A stretch of DNA of 63,966 bases. It comes from an uncultured Bacteroidota bacterium. Lineage in GTDB: Bacteria; Bacteroidota; Bacteroidia; 2-12-FULL-35-15. Within the stretch, counting starts at the first letter, position 1. Every line of letters starts with the position of its first letter. Below the pieces are notes generated by a model that saw nothing but the letters and a program-made list of their open reading frames with translations, did not search any database and was not told where the DNA came from. Location of the stretch: assembly GCA_903926385.1 (NCBI GenBank), contig CAIYIS010000062.1, positions 1 through 63,966 on the forward strand, written 5' to 3'. The translations under genes and the position numbers were made by a program. Below are positions 43,378 through 50,540 of this stretch, in pieces.

Positions 43378-44781
43378 TTATATTAACTCCGCTATTTCGT
43401 CCTGTACCGGAATCGAAATGTATTTAAATCCTGCATTCAGCAATTTTTCTTTATAGTTCAGCTGTACTTCATATTCACCATGAACCAGGAAAATTTGTTT
43501 AATTTTTTTCTTATCCTGACAACTCAGATAGTTAATCATTTCTTTATAATCCCCGTGAGCACTATACGAATCGATGATGATTACTTCTGCATTTACCTGA
43601 TGTTCCATTCCGAATATTTTAACAGTTTTATTTCCTGCTCGTAGTTTTCCTCCCAGCGAATTCGGTTCGGCATAACCTACCATTAGTATTGTGTTTTTAG
43701 CGTCTTCAATACAATTAGCGATGTGGTGTTTTATTCGTCCGGCATCTGCCATTCCCGATGCCGAAATGATAATACAAGGGTCGGTAAGTTCGTTCAAACT
43801 TTTCGATTCTACTACATCCTGCACATAAATTAAATTATCAAATCCAAACGGATTAGCGTCTACTTTCATGTAGTCAATGATGTCCTCATTAAAACATTCC
43901 GGGTGGTTGCGCATAATATTAGTGGCATTAACCGAAAGCGGACTGTCAACATAAACATTTATTCTTGGGAGCATTTTTTTATGTTCCATTTGGTCGAGGG
44001 CATACACCAGTTCTTGTGTACGGCCCAAACTAAATGCCGGTATTACAAGCTTTCCTTTTTTTACAATACATGTGTTGTAAACCACATCAAACAATTGTTG
44101 TTCTGTATATGTTTTGTCACTGTGCAATCTGTCTCCATAAGTAGATTCGGTAATGATATAATCGGCTTGAGGAAATGGTTGTGGGTCTTTCAAAATAGAA
44201 CCATCATATCGCCCGATATCTCCAGAGAAGAAAATCTTTTTCACCTCTCCGTTTTCTGTCAACTGCAAATTAACCCCTGCACTGCCCAGTATATGGCCCG
44301 AATCGGTGAACATTACTTTCAGGTTTTCATATACCATATACTCTTTGTTGTAGGGAACAGTAACAAACAATGGCAAACAAGCTTCCACATCTTTAATAGA
44401 ATAAATGGGTTTGAGGGGTTCCTCATGTTTTTTCATTCTGCGTTTGTTGATAAATCTCACATCGCTTTCCTGAATATGTGCACTGTCCGTAAGCATTACT
44501 TTGCATAATTCTGCAGTGGCAGGAGTACAAATAATAGGCCCTCTGAATCCGTTTTTTACCAAATTGGGAATATTACCCGAATGATCAATATGTGCATGCG
44601 ACAAAATGAGGTAATCTATTTTAGCGGGGTCAAAATTAAATTCCCTGTTCAGGCCATCGGTTTCGGCTCCTCTGCCCTGAAAAAAACCGCAGTCCAGCAA
44701 TATTCTTTTCCCGTCATCGGGCATTAATATATGTTTACTTCCTGTTACTGTTCGGGCTGCTCCGCAAAATTGAATTTTCAT
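43378..44781 (-). CDS. Metallo-beta-lactamase/beta-CASP RNase-like protein
   Basis: The 467-residue protein has the metallo-beta-lactamase signature HAHIDHSG near residues 62-69, preceded by AARTVTGSKHIL and LLDCGFFQG. The beta-CASP domain is followed by an RNA-metabolising C-terminal motif, including GYAEPNSLGGKLRAG and the final IDSYSAHGDYKEMINY. Relatives are RNases or exonucleases of the YsxC/CPSF type. A TATCTTTG box lies 22 bases upstream. The ccmB gene follows after 56 bases, so readthrough is possible. Confidence 0.93.
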   Translation of the reverse strand: MKIQFCGAARTVTGSKHILMPDDGKRILLDCGFFQGRGAETDGLNREFNFDPAKIDYLILSHAHIDHSGNIPNLVKNGFRGPIICTPATAELCKVMLTDSAHIQESDVRFINKRRMKKHEEPLKPIYSIKDVEACLPLFVTVPYNKEYMVYENLKVMFTDSGHILGSAGVNLQLTENGEVKKIFFSGDIGRYDGSILKDPQPFPQADYIITESTYGDRLHSDKTYTEQQLFDVVYNTCIVKKGKLVIPAFSLGRTQELVYALDQMEHKKMLPRINVYVDSPLSVNATNIMRNHPECFNEDIIDYMKVDANPFGFDNLIYVQDVVESKSLNELTDPCIIISASGMADAGRIKHHIANCIEDAKNTILMVGYAEPNSLGGKLRAGNKTVKIFGMEHQVNAEVIIIDSYSAHGDYKEMINYLSCQDKKKIKQIFLVHGEYEVQLNYKEKLLNAGFKYISIPVQDEIAELI

Positions 44782-44803
44782 TGGTTTTTTCTCTTATTTG
44801 GCA

Positions 44804-44811
44804 CAAAGATA
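44804..44811 (-). promoter_or_regulatory. -7 box TATCTTTG of the beta-CASP gene
   Basis: A perfect TATCTTTG on the minus strand is 22 bases upstream of the ATG. Confidence 0.6.
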
Positions 44812-44927
44812 GGGTTAGATTAAACACGATTTTTGTAATTGTGAATAAACTTGTGTACAAATGAATCACATTTCAATTTCTATATTTTTAATAATACCTA
44901 ACTTCGCATTATATTTATAAATCTGCT

Positions 44928-46994
44928 TTGAAAAAATTCATTTCATTTATTCGCCATAGCCATCCCGAAATTTACAAAGGGATAACGCTTCTGCTTGCCA
45001 TAGCGACTATCGTTTATATTTTCCCGAAAGAAGGAAAATTTAAATATGAATTTCAAAATCTGAAAGGAAAACCTTGGTATCATGACGATTTAATTGCTCC
45101 TTTTGATTTTGCCATTGGTAAAACCAAAGAAGAAATGACTGCAGAAAAAGCAGAGATAATAAAATCTGCCAAACCTTATTTTAAAGTTAACAACAACATC
45201 GTTAAGACCAAAAAGGCTGATTTTAAAAGAGATTTTGAAACCAAGTGGGACAACAAAAAAAATAAAGAATTAAAAGAACGTACACGAGCTTTGGCACAAG
45301 CCATTCTCGACACCGTTTACAGCAAAGGTGTAATAGAACCGGCTGATGTTATTGATAACAAACCTCCCGATTTTTCGATAGAGGTTTTAAATAATAATGT
45401 GGCCGAAGACCACGAACTCCGTTATTTTTTCACCATTCCATCTGCTTACGAATACGGGCAGCAAATGCTAAAAGCCAATGCCAACAGAGTGGATGTTAAA
45501 TTTGCTTCTTTAGTGCTCGAAAATGCCATAGACCACAGCATTGCTTACGACAAACTAACAACTGATAAAATTCTTCAGCAAGCCATAGCTGATATCATTC
45601 CATCTCGCGACATCATTCTGAAAGATCAGGCCATCATTAAAAGAGGTGAGTTCCTCGACTCTAAAAAATATCAGATTCTTACTTCCCTGAAAGCCGAATA
45701 CGATGGACAATCGGTAGATGCCAGCAGTTATCTCATTATTCTGTTTGGGCAAATTCTAATCGTGGCCATTTGTTTATCGGTGTTGGTGGTGTTTCTGGCC
45801 TTTTTCCGTAAAGAAATATTTCGGAACAATAGTAAAGTTACCTTTATTCTCTTTCTCATCGTTCTGCAGGTATTGATGGCCAAACTGGCTGTAAATTCAA
45901 TGGCTTTCAGCATTTACATTTTACCTTTCTGTATTTTGCCGGTTATCATTCGTTCTTTTTTCGATACTCGTGTAGCTCTTTTTGTTCATCTCGTTTCTGT
46001 TCTCATCATTTCGTTTATGGCTCCCAGCCGATTCGATTTTGCCTTTATTCAATTGCTCGGAGGAATGGTAGCCATTTTCAGCATAGTCAATCTTCGCAAC
46101 CGAGCTCAAATTTTTATTTCTTCTGTTATTATTTTTCTAACGTATAGCATATCGTTTGTGGCACTCACCATTATTCAGGAAGGCGGAAACGACATTATTT
46201 CTATTTACGATTTTGCCTGGTTCGGAATCAGCGCCACACTTACTTTGTTTTCGTTTCCTCTTATTTTTGTTTTCGAAAAAATGTTCGGACTTACCTCCGA
46301 TGTATCTCTGCTCGAACTTTCCGACACCAACAGGAAATTACTGCGTGAGTTGGCTTCGCGGGCTCCCGGCACATTTCAGCATTCGCTTCAGGTGGCCAAT
46401 CTGGCCGAAGAAGCCATTTATAATATTGGCGGAAACACCCTACTGGTGCGCACCGGAGCCTTGTATCACGATATCGGGAAAATGGAAATGCCCATGTACT
46501 TTATCGAAAATCAGGCAAACGGCATCAATCCTCACGATGAACTTAGCTTTGACGAATCGGCTTCCATTATCATTGGCCATGTTATCAAAGGCATTGAGAT
46601 TGCTAAAAAACACAAGCTGCCCGAACAAATTATTGATTTTATCCGCACCCACCACGGAACCAGCATTACCACTTATTTCTATCGTTCGTTTCAAAATGCT
46701 TTTCCGGGCGAAGACATTGACGAAACCAAGTTTCACTATCCCGGCCCCATTCCGTTTTCGAAAGAAACCGCTGTGCTGATGATGGCCGATTCGGTAGAAG
46801 CTGCCTCTCGCAGTCTTAAAAAATACGATGCCGAAACCATTGACGACCTTGTAGACCGCATTATCAACACACAGATAGAACAAAACCAGTTTGCCAATGC
46901 CGACATTACTTTTAAAGACATCAACACACTCAAAAAAATATTTAAGAAAAAACTCATTAATGTATATCATGTCAGGATGGAGTACCCTCGGTAG
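44928..46994 (+). CDS. 7TM-HD phosphodiesterase, PgpH-like
   Basis: The 688-residue protein has an N-terminal membrane anchor, an extracytoplasmic 7TMR-HDED region (about 60-260), seven hydrophobic segments (265-460) and a cytoplasmic HD domain with HDIGKMEMP near residue 514 and HHGTSITTYF near 585. PgpH enzymes hydrolyse cyclic di-AMP to pApA. The start is a TTG; no ATG lies near the N-terminal KKFISFIRHSHPEIYKG. It is transcribed divergently from the beta-CASP gene. A diadenylate cyclase gene is not in the window, so the c-di-AMP link is by family only. Confidence 0.92.
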   Translation: MKKFISFIRHSHPEIYKGITLLLAIATIVYIFPKEGKFKYEFQNLKGKPWYHDDLIAPFDFAIGKTKEEMTAEKAEIIKSAKPYFKVNNNIVKTKKADFKRDFETKWDNKKNKELKERTRALAQAILDTVYSKGVIEPADVIDNKPPDFSIEVLNNNVAEDHELRYFFTIPSAYEYGQQMLKANANRVDVKFASLVLENAIDHSIAYDKLTTDKILQQAIADIIPSRDIILKDQAIIKRGEFLDSKKYQILTSLKAEYDGQSVDASSYLIILFGQILIVAICLSVLVVFLAFFRKEIFRNNSKVTFILFLIVLQVLMAKLAVNSMAFSIYILPFCILPVIIRSFFDTRVALFVHLVSVLIISFMAPSRFDFAFIQLLGGMVAIFSIVNLRNRAQIFISSVIIFLTYSISFVALTIIQEGGNDIISIYDFAWFGISATLTLFSFPLIFVFEKMFGLTSDVSLLELSDTNRKLLRELASRAPGTFQHSLQVANLAEEAIYNIGGNTLLVRTGALYHDIGKMEMPMYFIENQANGINPHDELSFDESASIIIGHVIKGIEIAKKHKLPEQIIDFIRTHHGTSITTYFYRSFQNAFPGEDIDETKFHYPGPIPFSKETAVLMMADSVEAASRSLKKYDAETIDDLVDRIINTQIEQNQFANADITFKDINTLKKIFKKKLINVYHVRMEYPR

Positions 46995-47147
46995 TTAATC
47001 GTTTTTTTTGTTCAGTTTTTCAATCTCACATCTCAATCTCACATCTCAATCACCAATCATTTGGGCACCATCCTTATCTCCCTTCGTAGTCCTCTCTCCC
47101 GCCCTCGCGCGGTATCTTTTTTTTCTATCTCCATTAGCCCCCTCGTC

Positions 47148-47170
47148 ACCCTGAGCCTGTCGAAGGGCCA
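47148..47170. repeat. Dispersed CCCTGAGCCTGTCGAAGGGC element
   Basis: CCCTGAGCCTGTCGAAGGGC is a short element met in very many bacterial genomes. A variant (CCCCGAGCCTGTCCAAGGGC) lies near 3756-3777. Together with 46995-47440 it forms a gene-free spacer that also has a short direct repeat CAATCTCACATCT (about 47029-47055). Confidence 0.6.
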
Positions 47171-47220
47171 TTAACCTCATCTCCTAATGAACAAAAAAAA
47201 GGATACTTCGCACGGGTCGG

Positions 47221-47423
47221 GTGCAGTTAGTCAGCGCATCTCTCTTTGTTAGCTTTTGGTTTTCCTCAACTCTAACCCCTGTCAGGGTTTAGAACCCTGA
47301 CAGGGGTAATCTTTAAAACAAAAAAACCTCCGAACATTGCTGCCCGGAGGTTTAAAATTATTTTTGTTTTAATATAATAGTGTTGTTGCGTTACAAACGC
47401 TGTTCTCAACCGCCCTCGTTACA
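47221..47423 (-). repeat. 213-bp repeat, inverted mosaic copy 3
   Basis: The left part (47221-47290, GCAGTTAGTCAGCGCATC through CTGTCAGGGTTT) and the right part (about 47383-47423, GTTGCGTTACAAACG through CCGCCCTCGTTACA) match the inverted complement of copies 1 and 2, including flanking bases of copy 1. The central portion is replaced. At 47275-47307 there is a perfect 15-bp hairpin ACCCCTGTCAGGGTT/AACCCTGACAGGGGT with loop TAG, as if the repeat end had been duplicated head to head. Confidence 0.75.
47324..47353. terminator. Terminator-like hairpin within the spacer
   Basis: AAACCTCCG pairs with CGGAGGTTT around AACATTGCTGCC, with an A run on one side and an AT-rich tail on the other. A similar sequence (ACTCCGAACATTTCTGCCCG) occurs near 3463-3482 without a perfect stem, so it may be part of the dispersed material rather than a gene-specific terminator. 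Confidence 0.5.
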
Positions 47424-47440
47424 AAAGTGGGTGAGGGGGA

Positions 47441-48028
47441 TTATTCTTTATTGCTTCGTTTTCCATTAACATAAGTATAAGTATTTCTTGTCTTCCCATC
47501 CTTTTCATAATAAATTCCGTCACCGTTAAGTATACCATTTTTATAATTTACTTTTGAAGATACTTCCCCTGTAGTATAATATTCTGTTGCCTCGCCTTCT
47601 AGTTTGCTATTTTCCCAATTTCTAATTGATTTTAATTGTCCGGTTTCATAGTATGTCGTGTCGTGTCCACAAATAAGGCCGTTCCTCTCATAATAGATAG
47701 CTTTTAGTTTACCATTCTTGTAATGCCAAGTCTGTGCCCCATCTAAAACACCATACTTGTTTTCTGTTGTCCATTCTAAATTTCCGTTTTTATAATATCC
47801 AATTCCTTTTCCAGAACAGATCCCATTCACAAATGGAATTAATGTCTTCTTTCTTCCATTTCTATAAGCTGTATAAGCATAGCCAGTGAAAGCATTATAT
47901 TTCCCATTTTCAAGTTTAGTTCTAATGCATGCATCCTTAATAGATAGTTTACTTTCAGGTATGGTATCTTGAGCCAAAGTTGATAAAATAGGAAACAAAC
48001 AAATAATCAAATACAATATTCGTTTCAT
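47441..48028 (-). CDS. Secreted MORN-repeat/YwqK-like protein
   Basis: The 195-residue protein begins with a signal peptide (ILYLIICLFPILSTLAQ) and carries about six MORN-type repeats of the form Y-x-N-G-x-L (YYKNGNLEWTTENKYG, HYKNGKLKAIYYERNG, YYETGQLKSIRNWENS, YYTTGEVSSKVNYKNG). Database names call such proteins YwqK-family antitoxins, but no toxin gene is adjacent and the protein is exported, so I do not support that role. Start at 48028 is preferred to one at 48058 because it starts the signal peptide. It lies in an island of repeats and may be accessory. Confidence 0.82.
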   Translation of the reverse strand: MKRILYLIICLFPILSTLAQDTIPESKLSIKDACIRTKLENGKYNAFTGYAYTAYRNGRKKTLIPFVNGICSGKGIGYYKNGNLEWTTENKYGVLDGAQTWHYKNGKLKAIYYERNGLICGHDTTYYETGQLKSIRNWENSKLEGEATEYYTTGEVSSKVNYKNGILNGDGIYYEKDGKTRNTYTYVNGKRSNKE

Positions 48029-48131
48029 AGGTTGTAGTTCTATTGAGTGTGTTCTCATATTTTTCCGCCCTTATTGGCGTTTCATTTTTAAGCTTCAAAT
48101 TTTGCAGAATCCCCCCTTTAATCCCCCCCCC

Positions 48132-48262
48132 CACAAATATAATACATATATATATATGTATACTTAAAACTTACCCCAACCGTCACGTTTCTCCTCCTCT
48201 CCTTCGGAGAGGGGATTAAGGGGTGAGGTGTTTTTGCGGAGAGGGGCAGGGGAGAGGTGATA
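48132..48262. repeat. Dispersed module 1, copy 2
   Basis: CACAAATATAATACATATAT is followed by a palindromic TATATGTAT, then TTACCCCAACCGTCACGTTT, the hairpin CCTCTCC-TTCG-GAGAGG, GGATTAAGGGGTGAGGTG, and a second GCGGAGAGGGGCAGGGGAG with GAGGTGAT. The order matches 3595-3696. Array E follows some 150 bases later; the interval 48263-48408 shows no feature. Confidence 0.72.
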
Positions 48263-48408
48263 ATTTTCTCAAAAAATCGCTTTAAAACGCATTTTGCCCC
48301 AAAACCTCAAAAACACGCAACCTTAAAAATCCTTCGTTTAAACGCATATAATAACTTGGGCTATGGGTAAAACGGAGTTTAAGTGTACATCGCGCGTGCC
48401 GGTTTGTT

Positions 48409-48744
48409 AACTGGAGTACTCGACTTGATAAATGAAGTACTTCCCTTCCTAAATGAAGTACTTCCCTTCCTAAATGGAGTACTTCCCTTCCTAAATGGAG
48501 TACTTCCCTTCCTAAATGAAGTACTTCCCTTCCTAAATGGAGTACTTCCTTTCCTAAATGAAGTACTTCCCTTCCTAAATGGAGTACTTCCTTTCCTAAA
48601 TGAAGTACTTCCCTTCCTAAATGAAGTACTCCATCTGTTAAATGAAGTACTTCCCTTCCTAAATGAAGTACTTCCTTTCCTAAATGAAGTACTTCCCTTC
48701 CTGAATGAAGTACTTCCCTTCCTAAATATAGCACAATCCTGCCC
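48409..48744. repeat. Array E: 16 tandem units of exactly 21 bp
   Basis: Units start at 48409 and every 21 bases to 48724. The consensus is AAATGAAGTACTTCC followed by CTTCCT, in which GAAGTACTTC is a perfect palindrome. Several units have GGAGTACTTC, one has a replaced end (CCATCTGTT), yet no indel occurs. The last unit is degenerate and merges into an intrinsic terminator hairpin. The register is coding-compatible, but reading frames exist on both strands only as heptapeptide repeats and lack gene signals. The array lies between divergent genes. Confidence 0.94.
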
Positions 48745-48760
48745 AGCGCAGGATTTTTTT
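48735..48760 (+). terminator. Intrinsic terminator at the end of array E
   Basis: AATCCTGC pairs with GCAGGATT around CCAGC and is followed by at least five T. It overlaps the final array unit and points along the plus strand. No plus-strand gene ends here, so it would terminate a transcript that had passed through the array. Confidence 0.8.
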
Positions 48761-48779
48761 GTTGGGTATGTTTTGTTGG

Positions 48780-48787
48780 TATATTTG
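48780..48787 (+). promoter_or_regulatory. -7 box TATATTTG with upstream TTTG
   Basis: TATATTTG fits TAnnTTTG, and a TTTG at 48758-48761 lies at a spacing of 18 bases, as expected for the -33 element. The ATG follows 21 bases later. The -33 element overlaps the T tract of the array E terminator. Confidence 0.65.
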
Positions 48788-48808
48788 TGAGGTAAAAAAC
48801 AAATAATA

Positions 48809-49474
48809 ATGAGATTATTTTTTATCATAATTATATCTGTACTTCTTGCATCCTGCGAAGGAATTGTGGAAGGAAAAGGAAAAATAATCTCGTCAACAGA
48901 CCACAAACCAATCGACAGCGTTTTTGTGTATTGGACGAATTACTTTGAAACAACTTCGTATTCGGACAGCATTGGAAATTTTAAAATTGGTTCTTTTTGT
49001 GGTTGCGTTCCAGAATGTCCAGAACTTGAAGTGATTTTTTATAAAAAGGGCTACACAACAAAATATGTAAATTTGACGAAAGAATATAACTCAACTAATT
49101 TGGCTGACATTACAATTCAATTGACACCAAGCAATGTGCCCTCAGAGCAAATTAAAGAAAAGTCTTTTGGAAATTTTTTACAATATTTTAATACAGTAAT
49201 TTCATTATTTAACATATTTACTTTAATAATGATTTTCAGAGTGAAACTTAAAAAGAAAGTTCTTTGGATACTGTCATTAATTTTTCTTTCGATTACAATA
49301 AGATACAACTACTTTACTGGAGATTTCAAATTTCAACCATTTTCATTTTTCTTACAATATAGATTTTTAGTTATTTATTATATTGGTTGGTATGTATACT
49401 TTATACCGACTGTAGCAATAATATTTTGGAGTTGTTTTTTTTATAAAAAAAGACAAGGCCAAAAGCTATTTTAG
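48809..49474 (+). CDS. Lipoprotein-anchored orphan with C-terminal membrane segments
   Basis: The 221-residue protein starts with a lipobox (SVLLASC, Cys at about 16), followed by an EGIVEGKGKIISSTDHKPIDSVFVYW segment that looks like a carboxypeptidase-regulatory-like beta-sandwich with four cysteines (FCGCVPEC). After residue 115 come three to four hydrophobic segments, the last WYVYFIPTVAIIFWSCFF. The combination is unusual, since a lipidated N-terminus and a multi-pass C-terminus would both hold it in the inner membrane. The gene is more AT-rich than its neighbours and lies in the repeat island, suggesting acquisition. Function unknown. Confidence 0.75.
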   Translation: MRLFFIIIISVLLASCEGIVEGKGKIISSTDHKPIDSVFVYWTNYFETTSYSDSIGNFKIGSFCGCVPECPELEVIFYKKGYTTKYVNLTKEYNSTNLADITIQLTPSNVPSEQIKEKSFGNFLQYFNTVISLFNIFTLIMIFRVKLKKKVLWILSLIFLSITIRYNYFTGDFKFQPFSFFLQYRFLVIYYIGWYVYFIPTVAIIFWSCFFYKKRQGQKLF

Positions 49475-49493
49475 CAGTCCCCCCCCTCGTCCT

Positions 49494-49706
49494 CGTTTGT
49501 AACGAGTGCGGTTTAGAATTGCGTTTGTAACGCAACATCTGGGTAGTAAAAAAACTTAGTTCGTAATGCTCCGGAGGAGCAATATCCTAATAGCAATAAA
49601 CTCTCAAGTATCTGTAAAGCCCCATAAGGGCGATATTTACTATTTCCTACAAACCCTGACAGAGGTTGGGTTGAGAAAAACCAAAAGCTAACCAAGCACG
49701 ATGCGC
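49494..49706 (+). repeat. 213-bp dispersed repeat (module 2), copy 2
   Basis: This copy has the same length and orientation as 4221-4433 and the same start (CGTTTGTAACG) and end (AAGCACGATGCGC). Differences are scattered substitutions such as GCTCCGGAGGAGC in place of GCTCCTGATGGTA. It fills most of the 310-base spacer before the 49785 gene; the rest is an AAACCTGAAACTTG phrase. Confidence 0.88.
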
Positions 49707-49784
49707 CAACCAGAAACTTTAAACCCGAAACCTGAAACTTGAAACTCCCCCCAACTTCCCCAACCGAAAATAAAACCCTATTTC

Positions 49785-50300
49785 TTAAAAATAATCCTCC
49801 TCCAGTTTAAAATTAGACACTACTATATATGGTATCTTATTATAGGTATATATATAATAATAGATATGGTCTTTTGTCAAAACCAACACTTCGGTACCAA
49901 ATTTCTTACTCTTAAACGGTTTCTCATTATTAAAAAACTTAATCATTTGGTCGTACACCTCGTTATAGTTTTTAGTAAAATCATTTTTCGAACCACTCAC
50001 AAAAGCAATCTCTGTTATTTTTTTCGAATCATTAATTTGAGACAACACCGCAATTTCTCCTTTCGTAAGGTCTCTGTCTTTATTGTTCGAATAATAAGTA
50101 GCACCTTCCAATAATTTGTTAGCAGCATCCTTTTTTTGTCGTTCGGCCACCATAAATTGTTTCTTCGTTAGCTCATCGGTCACAGTGGTGCGGCCGTAGC
50201 TCATGCAGTTTTTTACAAACCCAAATGTCATTTGCTGTGCCATTGCCGAAGTGAACATAAACGCTACAGCAGCAAGCATTACAAGTGTTTTATTTTTCAT
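49785..50300 (-). CDS. Secreted orphan protein
   Basis: The 171-residue protein has a signal peptide (LVMLAAVAFMFTSAMAQ) and a mature part beginning MTFGFVKNCMSYGRTTVTDELTKKQFMV, ending in aromatic-rich strands KDHIYYYIYTYNKIPYIVVSNF. One or two cysteines are visible. I do not recognise the family. It is transcribed divergently from the ribonucleotide reductase gene with 240 bases between them. Confidence 0.78.
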   Translation of the reverse strand: MKNKTLVMLAAVAFMFTSAMAQQMTFGFVKNCMSYGRTTVTDELTKKQFMVAERQKKDAANKLLEGATYYSNNKDRDLTKGEIAVLSQINDSKKITEIAFVSGSKNDFTKNYNEVYDQMIKFFNNEKPFKSKKFGTEVLVLTKDHIYYYIYTYNKIPYIVVSNFKLEEDYF

Positions 50301-50540
50301 ATACTCTGTTTTTTTAAGGTGATAATTAAATTAGATTTTACAAATATGCAAGAATATTTTGAAATCTTATAATAACTTTTTTCAACCCGAAAAGTTATTT
50401 ACCCCAACTTTGTCCTCCCAAAATCTTCGAATGTTCATAAAATAAAGTGAATGTTAAAAACTGTCGAATTTGGGAGTATTTTCTATTTCTACCTTGCACT
50501 CGATTTTAAAGCGCAATTAATTTTTTAAATATATAATAAC

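Noticed and set aside
47441-48028. YwqK-type antitoxin
   Set aside because: The protein has a signal peptide and no adjacent toxin; only the MORN repeats are supported.
48282-48906. Open frames over array E reading NEVLPFL, FRKGSTS or LHLGREV repeats
   Set aside because: All derive from the 21-bp period, and an intrinsic terminator lies in the last unit.
50301-50540. Cobalamin riboswitch or NrdR box upstream of nrdJ
   Set aside because: I searched the spacer by eye for GCCACTG, AAAGGGAA and paired NrdR-like boxes and saw none.
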